From contig NZ_AKJZ01000111.1 of the NCBI RefSeq assembly GCF_000282055.1, positions 1 to 44,548 of the forward strand: DNA of 44,548 nucleotides, read 5' to 3'. Below are positions 35,985-44,453 of this stretch, one piece after another (the stretch's first letter is position 1; every line of letters starts with the position of its first letter). Both the position numbers and the translations under genes were made by a program. The notes beneath the pieces are model-generated. The model saw only the letters and a program-made list of their open reading frames with translations. It searched no databases and had not been told where the DNA came from. Source of the DNA: Flavobacterium sp. CF136 (GTDB lineage: Bacteria; Bacteroidota; Bacteroidia; Flavobacteriales; Flavobacteriaceae).

Positions 35985-36070
35985 AAGCTAATTCCCGCTA
36001 TCCATTTCAATCTTTTATGTTTTAAAGAAAAACATAAAAGGATTTCCATTTCTATCGGGGCTAGGGCTCC
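35985..36070. repeat. REP-like element between serC and serA
   Basis: The stretch holds TTCCCGCTATCCATTTCAATC, an AT-rich hairpin (arms 36009-36023 and 36030-36045, one base off) and CTATCGGGGCTAGGG. I recognise the flanks as those of a hairpin repeat common between genes in Flavobacterium. A second short repeat, TGCGAGGAACGAAGCAATCTCG, lies just before it at 35930-35951. Confidence 0.6.
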
Positions 36071-36114
36071 GGTATTTAATTGATATTTTTTGCAAACTAA
36101 GTTTTCGGTTGATA

Positions 36115-36138
36115 ACTGAAACTGTGACTGAAAACTAT
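36115..36138. repeat. Partial copy of the ACTGAAAACTG repeat
   Basis: AACTGAAACTGTGACTGAAAAC sits right at the stop codon of serC and shares its arm with the hairpins at 12070-12119 and 17944-17990. The opposite arm is degenerate. Confidence 0.45.
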
Positions 36139-37205
36139 ACTTTACTTTCCAAAGCTTTCATTACATCTACTAAAACCTGAACACTTTCGATAGGCATAGC
36201 ATTATAAATAGAAGCTCTGTAACCACCAACAGAACGGTGTCCGGGCAATCCTGAAATCCCAGCCTCTTTCCACAATTTATCAAATGTTTCAGTATGGTCA
36301 GGGTTTGTTAGTAAGAAAGTCACATTCATATTCGAACGGTCTTCAACAGCTGCAGCACCTTTAAATAATGGGTTTCTGTCGATTTCAGCATATAATAAAG
36401 CAGCTTTTGCATTATTTAATTTTTCAACAGCAGCAACTCCGCCTTTTGCTTTAATCCATTGCATTGTTAATAACGAAACATAAACAGCAAAAACAGGTGG
36501 TGTATTGTACATACTTTCTGCTTTGATATGTTTGGCATAGTCCAACATACTAGGAATTGCTCTTCCGTTTTTTCCTAAAATTTCTTCTTTAACAACTACC
36601 AGAGTAGTTCCTGCAGGTCCCATATTTTTTTGAGCTCCGGCATAGATTAAATCAAATTTAGAAAAATCTAAATCACGTGAAAAAATATCAGAACTCATAT
36701 CGCAAACCACTGGAATGTTCGTTGCCGGGAATTCTTTCATTTGTGTTCCAAAAATGGTGTTGTTACTTGTACAGTGAAAATAATCTGCATCAGCCGGTAT
36801 TTCGTAACCTTTTGGAATATGGTTATAATTTTCTTCTTTTGAAGAAGCTACGATAACAGTCTCTCCAAAGAACTTTGCTTCTTTTATTGCTGCCGTAGCC
36901 CATGTTCCTGAATCTAAATAAGCTGCTTTTCCATTTTCTTTCAATAGATTGTACGGAGCCATTAAGAATGCTGTACTTGCTCCGCCTTGTAAAAATAAAG
37001 CTTGATATCCTTTGCCTTCAAGGCCTAATAATTCTAAAGCCAATGCACGTGCTTCGTCCATAACGGCAACGAAATCTTTGCTTCGGTGTGAAATTTCTAA
37101 AATTGATAATCCGGAATTGTTAAAATCTAAAATTGCTTTTGACGCTTTTTCAAAAACTTCCTGAGGTAAAATACTTGGCCCTGCGCTGTAGTTGTGTTTT
37201 TTCAT
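36135..37205 (-). CDS. serC: Phosphoserine aminotransferase
   Basis: A PLP enzyme of about 356 residues that converts 3-phosphohydroxypyruvate and glutamate to phosphoserine; it may also serve pyridoxine synthesis. The ATG at 37205 gives the standard MKKHNYSAGPSILP opening; an in-frame start at 37226 adds seven residues. Key segments are FLQGGASTAFL, HCTSNNTIFGTQM, CDMSSDIFSR and the PLP lysine in YAGAQKNMGPAG. The substrate-binding C-terminal HRSVGGYRASIYNAMP is intact. It lies upstream of serA on the same strand and downstream of the acyl-CoA reductase gene. Confidence 0.95.
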   Translation of the reverse strand: MKKHNYSAGPSILPQEVFEKASKAILDFNNSGLSILEISHRSKDFVAVMDEARALALELLGLEGKGYQALFLQGGASTAFLMAPYNLLKENGKAAYLDSGTWATAAIKEAKFFGETVIVASSKEENYNHIPKGYEIPADADYFHCTSNNTIFGTQMKEFPATNIPVVCDMSSDIFSRDLDFSKFDLIYAGAQKNMGPAGTTLVVVKEEILGKNGRAIPSMLDYAKHIKAESMYNTPPVFAVYVSLLTMQWIKAKGGVAAVEKLNNAKAALLYAEIDRNPLFKGAAAVEDRSNMNVTFLLTNPDHTETFDKLWKEAGISGLPGHRSVGGYRASIYNAMPIESVQVLVDVMKALESKV

Positions 37206-37302
37206 GGTATAGTTAAAATAGTCCAAATTTTTAAAAACGCAAATTTCGGGAATACGAGCCGAAAAATCGTTAAATTATTCGCAATAATTATAAATTTTTA
37301 AC

Positions 37303-38373
37303 CTATGTTATTAACAAAAACGATATAGTATCGGTATTGTCTGCATAATCCCATAATTTTGGAGATTGGGTTTGTCCAAATGAAATACTGTTTTTTATTA
37401 AATTATTACTTGCAATACACTGAATTTGTTCACTGTCGGCTTCAAGACGGTTTTGTAAATCTTCTATGTTATCATAAAATTCATAAAAAACACTCGAAAT
37501 CGGAGAAGCATAACTGATATCTTCTTTAATTGTCAAAAAGCCATTATCTAACAATTTGAAATTACTCATCAAAAAGACCGCCTTATTGTAATCATAGTTA
37601 TTGGCATATTTCTCATAATGAATAACATCCTGATATTTGAAAATAGCCTCAAAAAAAGTATCGAATTTATACCCTTTCGGAACAAAAAGCTTCGAAACAT
37701 TTCGGCATCCCAAACCGAAATAGCGAAAAATATCCTCGCCTAAGGCTTCTAAATCTTCTTTTGTTTCCTGGCCGTTTAAAACAGCAACAGAATTTCTGTT
37801 TTTACGGATAATAGAAGGTTTATCTTTAAAATAATATTCAAAATAACGTGCAGTATTGTTGCTTCCGGTAGCAATCACAGTATCAAAATTTTCTAATTTT
37901 CCTTCCACGAAAGTGATCTTATCTTTTAAACTTTCATCAACGAAAATTAAATATTTAGCCAAAAAAGGCAATAAATGCTGATCGTTTGAAGACGTTTTTA
38001 TTAAAGCTTTATTTCCGGTTATCAATACAGATAAAAAATCATGAAAGCCAACCAACGGAATATTTCCGGCTAAGATTAGTGCAACAGTTTTTTCCTTTTT
38101 GTTATCCTGAGTGGAGTCGAAGGAATAGGGTGAAAGCCATTTGTCAATGTTTTCTTCAGTCAGGGCATCTGCCCAGGATTTTATTGCAAAATATACTTGT
38201 TCCGGAGTATACCATCCGTTATGTGATTGCGAAAGCTGAATGAGTTTTATAAAATCATCAAAAAACAAGTCATTGCCTAAAACCGACTCATTTCTAGTGT
38301 TTTCTTCTTCAGAAAATTGACTTAAAAACAGGCCTAGTGCTATAAAAGATTGTTTTTTTTCGTTTTGTAACAT
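37303..38373 (-). CDS. LuxC-type acyl-CoA reductase
   Basis: A 356-residue enzyme of the LuxC/acyl-CoA reductase family (fatty acyl-CoA to aldehyde, NADPH-dependent), a branch of the aldehyde dehydrogenase superfamily. Segments seen are LAGNIPLVGFHDFLSVL, GNKALIKTSSNDQHLLP, TVIATGSNNTARYFEYYF and the nucleophile Cys in YFGLGCRNVSKLFVP. Residues 81-91 (SPYSFDSTQDN) look out of place: they are encoded by a dispersed repeat (38101-38133) that has been read through in frame, leaving the gene intact. The gene shares a divergent promoter region with the ferredoxin gene. Confidence 0.88.
   Translation of the reverse strand: MLQNEKKQSFIALGLFLSQFSEEENTRNESVLGNDLFFDDFIKLIQLSQSHNGWYTPEQVYFAIKSWADALTEENIDKWLSPYSFDSTQDNKKEKTVALILAGNIPLVGFHDFLSVLITGNKALIKTSSNDQHLLPFLAKYLIFVDESLKDKITFVEGKLENFDTVIATGSNNTARYFEYYFKDKPSIIRKNRNSVAVLNGQETKEDLEALGEDIFRYFGLGCRNVSKLFVPKGYKFDTFFEAIFKYQDVIHYEKYANNYDYNKAVFLMSNFKLLDNGFLTIKEDISYASPISSVFYEFYDNIEDLQNRLEADSEQIQCIASNNLIKNSISFGQTQSPKLWDYADNTDTISFLLIT
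38104..38133. repeat. Dispersed repeat inside a coding sequence
   Basis: ATCCTGAGTGGAGTCGAAGG, with a short tail, lies inside the acyl-CoA reductase gene and encodes the SPYSFDSTQDN peptide on the minus strand. A related copy begins at 44536 and runs off the window edge, and a diverged one lies at 44481-44510. Confidence 0.6.
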
Positions 38374-38379
38374 AAGTAA

Positions 38380-38411
38380 TTTGTTTATGAAAGGTTTTGA
38401 TTGTAATTTTG
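38380..38411 (+). promoter_or_regulatory. Putative promoter of the ferredoxin gene
   Basis: TTTG at 38380-38383, a 20-nt spacer, and TAATTTTG at 38404-38411 fit the Bacteroidota consensus. Transcription would start about 80 bp before the ferredoxin ATG. Confidence 0.5.
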
Positions 38412-38413
38412 CA

Positions 38414-38445
38414 CAAAAATAAGCTATATTAAGTTATAAGGCAAA
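38414..38445 (-). promoter_or_regulatory. Putative promoter of the acyl-CoA reductase gene
   Basis: On the minus strand TTTG (38442-38445), a 20-nt spacer and TATTTTTG (38414-38421) fit the consensus. It lies back to back with the ferredoxin promoter. Confidence 0.55.
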
Positions 38446-38500
38446 GCAGAATAAAATGTTTGTGAGATCTTATAATTTTTAACTCGTAACCAAGAATAAA

Positions 38501-38851
38501 ATGGCAATAATTATAACCGACGAATGCATAAACTGTGGAGCTTGTGAACCAGAGTGCCCAAATACAGCAATTTATGAAGGAGCAGATGATTGGAGATATA
38601 AAGATGGAACAAGTCTTTCAGGAAAAGTAATTTTACCAGACGGAACTGAGGTTGATGCAGATGATGCACAAACACCAATTTCTGACGAAATATATTATAT
38701 CGTTCCTGGAAAATGTACCGAATGTAAAGGGTTTCATGATGAACCTCAATGTGCTGCCGTATGTCCTGTTGATTGTTGTATACCAGATGATAATCACGTA
38801 GAAGATGAAGAAACCTTGTTGAGCAGACAAGCTTTTCTGCATAATGAATAA
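38501..38851 (+). CDS. Two-[4Fe-4S] ferredoxin
   Basis: A 116-residue ferredoxin. The first cluster motif is C9xxC12xxC15xxxC19P, and the second is C-x2-C-x8-C-x3-C-P followed by a further DCC; the long C-x8-C spacing and the C-terminal extension are those of the Allochromatium-type ferredoxins. An acidic insertion between the two clusters (residues ~25-62) is usual in Bacteroidota. It should carry electrons at low potential for 2-oxoacid oxidoreductases or similar enzymes; the partner is unknown. A strong terminator follows. Confidence 0.92.
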   Translation: MAIIITDECINCGACEPECPNTAIYEGADDWRYKDGTSLSGKVILPDGTEVDADDAQTPISDEIYYIVPGKCTECKGFHDEPQCAAVCPVDCCIPDDNHVEDEETLLSRQAFLHNE

Positions 38852-38873
38852 TACATCGAACTTTTAAAAAATC

Positions 38874-38908
38874 AAAAAAATCCTGAGTATTGAGCTCAGG
38901 ATTTTTTT
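38874..38908 (+). terminator. Rho-independent terminator after ferredoxin
   Basis: A 14-bp perfect stem (38874-38887 with 38895-38908; core ATCCTGAG/CTCAGGAT) with a 7-nt loop, ending in eight Ts. The A-run before the stem could let it work in both directions. Confidence 0.85.
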
Positions 38909-39021
38909 TGATGATTAAATTTATTACATATTATGCTGGTATTTAATGATTTGTTGTAGTAAATTTAATTTTTTGATAATATTTTAATACTTTAGTCGGG
39001 AATTTCTATAATAATAATCTT

Positions 39022-40188
39022 ATGAAAGGATTGATACTTTTGGTTACTGTATTCTTTAATGCGACCGTTTTTGCTCAAAGTACCGAGTATTCTATTGTTG
39101 TAAAAGATATAGATACACAGTTACCTATAGAAAATGTAACAGTGGTTATATTAAAAACCAAACAGATTTTATTAAGTAACGAGGATGGTAAAGTAACTTT
39201 TATATTAAACGGAGCTTCAAATGTTCAGGTTTCTGAGACAAATTATGAGGATTTAACGTTACGTTGGGCAGCTTTAAAAGAAAACGGGTTTGTAGTTTAT
39301 TTAAAAAATAAAAATAATAAATTAGATGAAGTTGTTTTGTCTAAAGGATCCCCGCAAAAAATACTTCAAAAAATTATAGCTAATTCAATACAAAAACTGG
39401 CAATTTCCTGTCGTTTAAAAGTTTATGTAAGGGAATTTTTTCTGCTTGACAATAAATATTCCTATTATAATGACGGACTTGTAAATTTTCAATTTACTGT
39501 GAATCAAAAGAAAGCTAGTACAACATTATTAGTAGAGCAAAATCGATCTTATGGCTTATTGGAAACAGATGTAAGCGCTGATTTAAAGGGATATAATTTG
39601 AATAATATTATGGAAAATTATTTAAATTTAAAATATTTCCAGCCCATTTTAGATGCAAAAGCAAAGAAAGAATACGAGTTTAATGTAAAAGTACATCCTG
39701 TTAATAATGATTATTATGTAATGACTGTTACACCATTGCATGCATCCAGAGCTACAGCAGATAATTTTGAAATCGTTTATGACCCTGTAAAAAAATTAAT
39801 TATAGAATTTACTATTGTGACCGCTCCGGAAAATATTGCTGAAATGGAAGAGAATACTAAAGTTGGTTTTAAGAACATCACAAGATCTACTGTAAAAGTA
39901 AATTACAGAGTAGATGGTTTAGATTATTATTTATTGAGTTCGAATGAAGAGATAGGTTATGATATTATTTTAAAAGATAAAACAAAAAAGAATATCCAGG
40001 TTCGAAATAATTTTATAACTACCGGTTTCAACAGACAAAAATTTACTTACAAGGAAAGTGATGTTTTTAAAGAGAAAACGCTTTTTAACAAAAAGAACAA
40101 GATTCTGACCAATTACTGGGATATTTCGGGATTTACAGCCACCGACGAAGAAAAAGCATTAATAAAAGCATTAGATTTTAATATGTAA
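39022..40188 (+). CDS. Secreted carboxypeptidase-regulatory-like domain protein
   Basis: A 388-residue exported protein of unknown function. A signal peptide (1-19, ending VFAQ) is followed by a beta-sandwich of the carboxypeptidase-D regulatory type (about 22-100: YSIVVKDIDTQLPIENVTVVI; LSNEDGKVTF; VQVSETNYEDLTL). The C-terminal ~280 residues are mostly beta and resemble the DUF5686-like C-terminal part found in many Bacteroidota surface proteins, though I see no barrel. It is flanked by two near-identical terminators and so is a separate transcription unit. Confidence 0.78.
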   Translation: MKGLILLVTVFFNATVFAQSTEYSIVVKDIDTQLPIENVTVVILKTKQILLSNEDGKVTFILNGASNVQVSETNYEDLTLRWAALKENGFVVYLKNKNNKLDEVVLSKGSPQKILQKIIANSIQKLAISCRLKVYVREFFLLDNKYSYYNDGLVNFQFTVNQKKASTTLLVEQNRSYGLLETDVSADLKGYNLNNIMENYLNLKYFQPILDAKAKKEYEFNVKVHPVNNDYYVMTVTPLHASRATADNFEIVYDPVKKLIIEFTIVTAPENIAEMEENTKVGFKNITRSTVKVNYRVDGLDYYLLSSNEEIGYDIILKDKTKKNIQVRNNFITTGFNRQKFTYKESDVFKEKTLFNKKNKILTNYWDISGFTATDEEKALIKALDFNM

Positions 40189-40204
40189 TTTAAAAAGAAA
40201 ATAA

Positions 40205-40235
40205 AAAAATCCTGAGTTTGACGCTCAGGATTTTT
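40205..40235 (+). terminator. Rho-independent terminator
   Basis: A 12-bp stem (40205-40216 with 40224-40235; core AATCCTGAG/CTCAGGATT) after the gene ending at 40188. Its core is the same as the terminator at 38874-38908. Confidence 0.8.
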
Positions 40236-40335
40236 ATTTTAAATGTCAGGCTGAATTGAGGCCTTACTCTTATCACATACTTTTAATATCAAGCTGTCAT
40301 TCGACTTTATTCAGGAAGCATAATAAGTAAGCTTC

Positions 40336-42972
40336 TTAAAAATTAAATCCAAGTCTTGCATAGTAGTAAGCTCCACTGAAACCCATTTGTACAGCGTCCC
40401 AGTATCCTCCTGCTTCAGTATTACCCTGTTCATCTTGTTTTGTTGGATAAACATTAAATAAGTTATTGCTTCCAACACTTAGTTTTAGGTTCTTTGTTAG
40501 TTTATAACCAATAGTTAAATCGGTAACTAATCTTGGATTGTAAACGTCATCTTCATCAGCATAATCTACCAAAACTACTTTGCTGAAACGAGTGAAAGCT
40601 AAACCGGCATCAAATTTATTTTTAGAATAGTTTAAGTTTAAACCAAATTTGCTGTCCGGAGCGGATGCCAATAAAAATGCTTTTTCACGTTTTCCGAAGA
40701 AAGTTGCTTCGTCCAGATTTCCATTTTTTACCTTATCAATTTTCATGTCATTGATATTTCCAACGAAAGTTGCGCCAAATTGTGATTCTCCAAATTTTTT
40801 CTTCCAGGCAAAAACTAAGTCCAATCCATGCGTATTGGTATCAACACCATTAGCAAAAAACTGCGCTTCAGCAACACCAAGATTTAAAGCACTTGCGTCA
40901 AAATACCCTGTAAGAACGATACGGTCTTTTACTTTAATATAATATCCATCAACTGTGGCTGTGAAATCTCCAAATGAAGCTGTAAATCCCAGAGAGGCAT
41001 TTACAGCTTTCTCTTCGTTTAATTTCTGAATTCCAAATGCTTTTGTAACAGGACTGTTGTTAGGAGCAAGTAAAACTTCAGTTGCACCGCCAGCGTTGAA
41101 ATTTGTAAAGCGTAAATTATAATAAATTTGAGCTAATGATGGTGCACGGAAACCGGTACTCAAAGATCCTCTAAAGTTAATATGTTCACCAGCCTTAACT
41201 CTGGCAGCTAATTTTCCGTTTACAGTACTTCCAAAATCGCTGTAATTTTCGAAACGAACAGCTCCACTCAATAAAAAGGCTTTTGTTATATCTAACTCAG
41301 CATCTGTATATAAAGACAAGTTAGTACGGCTTTTATCAACTTCGTTTGCAGGACTATACCCGGGAAAACCTTGTGAACCTCCTGGTCTTGCATTTCCACT
41401 AACAGGGTCTATTGGGGCATTTTGACTGGCAGGATCTGTAATGGGTCTTCCATCGGTGTCATAAGTAGCATAAGAACCTTCCTCTCCAGAAAAAATAGTG
41501 AATTTTTCAGTTCTGAATTCCGCTCCGAAAGCAATATTAAAACCGTTCATTACAGAATCATAGTTTTTAGAAAGGTCAAAATTCGTTGTGTTTTGAGTTA
41601 AACTATGCCCTCCGGCGTCAAATTCTGTTGGAGATTTGTCTTCAAGTGAGGCATTTATAGTTCCTTTTATAAAATAATGAAACATGTTTTTTCCAAATGT
41701 ATTACTTATATCAACATTCCATCCGCTGACAGTTTTAGTTCTAAATCCTGCTGCAAGAGAATTGTCAGTAATGTTAGAGGTAATTCTTGGCGTATAACCA
41801 CCGGGATAAACAGATTCTACAACTCTTTCACCATCATTTCTGGTAAAAGCATAGGCATCAGTATCTCTGTAATTTCTTCCTCCAAAAGCATAAAACTGAG
41901 TTTTATCAGAAATAGGGATTGCTAAATTTGCAAAGAGATTAAAACCTTCTATTCCGGCATCTCCAAAACCTTTTCTAAAGTCATAACTTGGTCTTAGTGT
42001 TTTGTTTTTATTGATATATTCTGTTGTGATATTAGCAAATCCCCCTTTATCACCAATGGTAACTCCATAGTTTGCGGCCACTTTTACAGATCCGCCATCA
42101 AAAGACTGGTCTTTTCCATAAGTATTTCCATTTCCATTTTGGTCTAGTCTAAAACCATCAGTATTTGGAGTTCCAGATAAAAAATCACCTTTTGCATTGG
42201 TATTAAAAACGCCATAAGTTACAGATCCGGTTAATTCATCAACAGTATCGTTTAAAACAATATTAATAACTCCTGCAATTGCATCAGAACCATATTGCGC
42301 TGCAGCACCATCCCTTAAAATCTCAATTCTTTTAATAGATGAAGCCGGAATTGCATTCAAATCGGTTCCAGTATTCCCACGGCCACGTGTTCCAAATAAA
42401 TTAATAAGCGATGATTGGTGTCTTCTTTTTCCGTTAATTAAAACCAATGTCTGGTCTGGCCCCAAACCTCTCAACGAAGCAGGATCAACGTGATCGGCAC
42501 CATCAGAGCCTGATTGTTTGTTAGCATTAAATGAAGGCGCGACGTATTGCAGTAATTCATTAATTTCTAGTTTTCCACTTTGTGTTGTTACATCTTTTAC
42601 ACTAATAATATCAATAGGAACTGCAGAATTGACAACAGTTCTTTTAGAATTTCTGGAACCTACAACTACAACATCATTCAAAACCTGACCACCATTTTCG
42701 TCTAAAATCAGATCAATTTTATCACTCACAGCTTGTCTTTCTACGGTTGAGTAGCCAACATAACTAAAAACTAATGTTGCTCCTTCTTTTACTTTTATAA
42801 TATAGCCGCCTTCAAAATCTGTTGAAACTCCATTTGTAGTTCCTTTTTCAACAATATTCACTCCAGGCAGCGGTGCTCCTGCTTTATCTTTTACAACACC
42901 AGAAATTTCTTTTTGCGCAAAAAGAATAACAGTGTTTAATAGAAATAATAATAATAACGTAATCTTTTTCAT
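40336..42972 (-). CDS. TonB-dependent outer-membrane receptor
   Basis: An 878-residue active-uptake receptor. It has a signal peptide (ending LFAQ, 20) and a carboxypeptidase-regulatory-like N-terminal domain (~22-95, ISGVVKDKAGAPLPGVNIV), as usual in Bacteroidota. The plug follows (~115-240: SLRGLGPDQTLVLINGKRR, IPASSIKRIEILRDGAAAQYGSDAIAGVINIVL), then a 22-strand barrel ending in a terminal phenylalanine (YYARLGFNF). No SusD-like partner gene is adjacent, so it is of the general TonB type (iron, vitamin or small nutrient) rather than a SusC. The substrate is not deducible. Confidence 0.94.
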   Translation of the reverse strand: MKKITLLLLFLLNTVILFAQKEISGVVKDKAGAPLPGVNIVEKGTTNGVSTDFEGGYIIKVKEGATLVFSYVGYSTVERQAVSDKIDLILDENGGQVLNDVVVVGSRNSKRTVVNSAVPIDIISVKDVTTQSGKLEINELLQYVAPSFNANKQSGSDGADHVDPASLRGLGPDQTLVLINGKRRHQSSLINLFGTRGRGNTGTDLNAIPASSIKRIEILRDGAAAQYGSDAIAGVINIVLNDTVDELTGSVTYGVFNTNAKGDFLSGTPNTDGFRLDQNGNGNTYGKDQSFDGGSVKVAANYGVTIGDKGGFANITTEYINKNKTLRPSYDFRKGFGDAGIEGFNLFANLAIPISDKTQFYAFGGRNYRDTDAYAFTRNDGERVVESVYPGGYTPRITSNITDNSLAAGFRTKTVSGWNVDISNTFGKNMFHYFIKGTINASLEDKSPTEFDAGGHSLTQNTTNFDLSKNYDSVMNGFNIAFGAEFRTEKFTIFSGEEGSYATYDTDGRPITDPASQNAPIDPVSGNARPGGSQGFPGYSPANEVDKSRTNLSLYTDAELDITKAFLLSGAVRFENYSDFGSTVNGKLAARVKAGEHINFRGSLSTGFRAPSLAQIYYNLRFTNFNAGGATEVLLAPNNSPVTKAFGIQKLNEEKAVNASLGFTASFGDFTATVDGYYIKVKDRIVLTGYFDASALNLGVAEAQFFANGVDTNTHGLDLVFAWKKKFGESQFGATFVGNINDMKIDKVKNGNLDEATFFGKREKAFLLASAPDSKFGLNLNYSKNKFDAGLAFTRFSKVVLVDYADEDDVYNPRLVTDLTIGYKLTKNLKLSVGSNNLFNVYPTKQDEQGNTEAGGYWDAVQMGFSGAYYYARLGFNF

Positions 42973-43293
42973 AGTTTGTTTGGGTTTTGGTTTATTGTTT
43001 GTTCTGATTTGTAATAAAAGTAATATTTTTTAACAAAACCTTAATGAAAAGTTTAATTTTTTTTAAGAAGATACTTTAAAAAACATTAATCGTCATTTTT
43101 ACTTCACTGACGAGCTATTAAATCTTATATTTGCAAAATTTTAAAGCTAAAAAATATCATTTCAATAGAAATAAAATATAAATAAATAAATCATATCCAT
43201 TTATAGAGACTTCTATTCTGTAATAAGTTAGAAAGTTTTAATGGTAATACCTGATATATTTCAGGTTCAAATAAAAATAAATAGAAACAACAG
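42973..43293. other. Divergent 321-bp region before ychF
   Basis: No gene. It contains a -7-like element TATATTTG at 43126-43133 reading towards ychF, and a small hairpin ACCTGA/TCAGGT (43249-43254 and 43261-43266) in the ychF leader, about 27 bp before its start. No clear promoter for the receptor gene was found. Confidence 0.5.
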
Positions 43294-44388
43294 ATGAAAG
43301 CAGGAATTGTAGGATTACCAAATGTTGGAAAATCAACATTATTTAATTGTTTATCTAATGCAAAAGCGCAAAGTGCAAATTTTCCATTTTGTACAATTGA
43401 ACCCAATATTGGTGTTGTAAATGTTCCGGATCCGAGAATTAACAAATTAGAAGAATTAGTAAAACCAGAGCGTGTACAAATGGCAACTGTTGATATTGTT
43501 GATATCGCAGGTTTAGTTAAAGGAGCAAGCAAAGGTGAAGGCCTTGGAAACCAATTTTTAGGAAACATTAGAGAGTGTAATGCTATTATTCACGTTTTGC
43601 GTTGTTTTGATAATGATAATATTGTACACGTTGACGGAAATGTAAATCCAATTCGTGATAAAGAAACGATTGATATCGAACTTCAGTTAAAGGATTTGGA
43701 AACCGTTGAAAAACGTTTGGAAAAAGTAAATCGTGCTGCCAAAACGGGAAATAAGGAAGCACAAACTGAAAAAGCACTTTTAGACAGAATCAGAGAGGCA
43801 TTATTACAGGCTAAGTCGGCTCGTACTATTGTTCCGCAAAGTAATGATGAGGAAGTTTTAATGGAGTCTTTTCAGTTGATTACTGCAAAACCGGTATTAT
43901 ATGTTTGCAATGTTGATGAAAATTCAGCTGTAAACGGAAACAAATATGTAGATCAGGTTCGTGAATTGGTAAAAGACGAAGATGCTGAAGTTATCATACT
44001 TTCAGTAGGAGCAGAGGCTGATATTACGGAATTGGAAAGCTATGAAGAACGTCAGGTTTTCCTTGAAGATATGGGCTTGACAGAACCGGGAGCATCGGTT
44101 TTAATCCGCGCGGCTTATAAATTATTGAAACAGCAGACTTATTTCACAGCAGGAGTAAAAGAAGTTCGTGCCTGGACAATCAACATCGGTTCTACAGCAC
44201 CACAAGCAGCCGGAGTTATCCACACCGATTTTGAAAAAGGATTCATTCGTGCCGAAGTAATTTCATATGAAGATTATGTTCACTACGGATCAGAAGCAAA
44301 AGCAAAAGAAGCAGGAAAATTTAAAGTTGAAGGAAAAGAATATATTGTAAAAGATGGAGATGTAATGCATTTCCGTTTTAACGTATAG
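43294..44388 (+). CDS. ychF: Ribosome-binding ATPase YchF
   Basis: A 364-residue Obg-family P-loop protein that prefers ATP to GTP and binds the ribosome; it is linked to translation and stress responses. The P-loop is GLPNVGKST, the G2 region is FPFCTIEPN, G3 is DIAGLVKGASKGEGLGNQFL, and the NVDE motif replaces the NKxD of true GTPases, which explains the nucleotide choice. The C-terminal TGS domain ends with GKEYIVKDGDVMHFRFNV. Length and all motifs are intact. Confidence 0.96.
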   Translation: MKAGIVGLPNVGKSTLFNCLSNAKAQSANFPFCTIEPNIGVVNVPDPRINKLEELVKPERVQMATVDIVDIAGLVKGASKGEGLGNQFLGNIRECNAIIHVLRCFDNDNIVHVDGNVNPIRDKETIDIELQLKDLETVEKRLEKVNRAAKTGNKEAQTEKALLDRIREALLQAKSARTIVPQSNDEEVLMESFQLITAKPVLYVCNVDENSAVNGNKYVDQVRELVKDEDAEVIILSVGAEADITELESYEERQVFLEDMGLTEPGASVLIRAAYKLLKQQTYFTAGVKEVRAWTINIGSTAPQAAGVIHTDFEKGFIRAEVISYEDYVHYGSEAKAKEAGKFKVEGKEYIVKDGDVMHFRFNV

Positions 44389-44396
44389 TTTCTTGG

Positions 44397-44417
44397 AATA
44401 AAGAATAAAGAATAAAG
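44397..44417 (+). repeat. Three tandem 7-mers
   Basis: AATAAAG is repeated three times without gaps just after the ychF stop codon. Probably a slippage product. Confidence 0.6.
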
Positions 44418-44427
44418 AGAATAGACT

Positions 44428-44453
44428 AAACTGCTGGAGAAATTCAGCAGTTT
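44428..44453 (+). terminator. Rho-independent terminator after ychF
   Basis: A 9-bp perfect stem (AAACTGCTG at 44428-44436 with CAGCAGTTT at 44445-44453), an 8-nt loop, and a run of seven Ts from 44451. Confidence 0.85.

Noticed and set aside
40248..40320. A segment with ATTCGACTTTATTCAGGAAG, like the GTCGAAGG repeat family
   Set aside because: Too diverged to be assigned; it may be chance in AT-rich DNA.
40336..42972. The TonB-dependent receptor as a SusC protein
   Set aside because: No SusD-like gene is adjacent, and the length of 878 residues is short for SusC.
43191..43568. A 125-codon open frame on the minus strand across the ychF start
   Set aside because: It overlaps the P-loop region of ychF and its composition follows the antisense of that gene.
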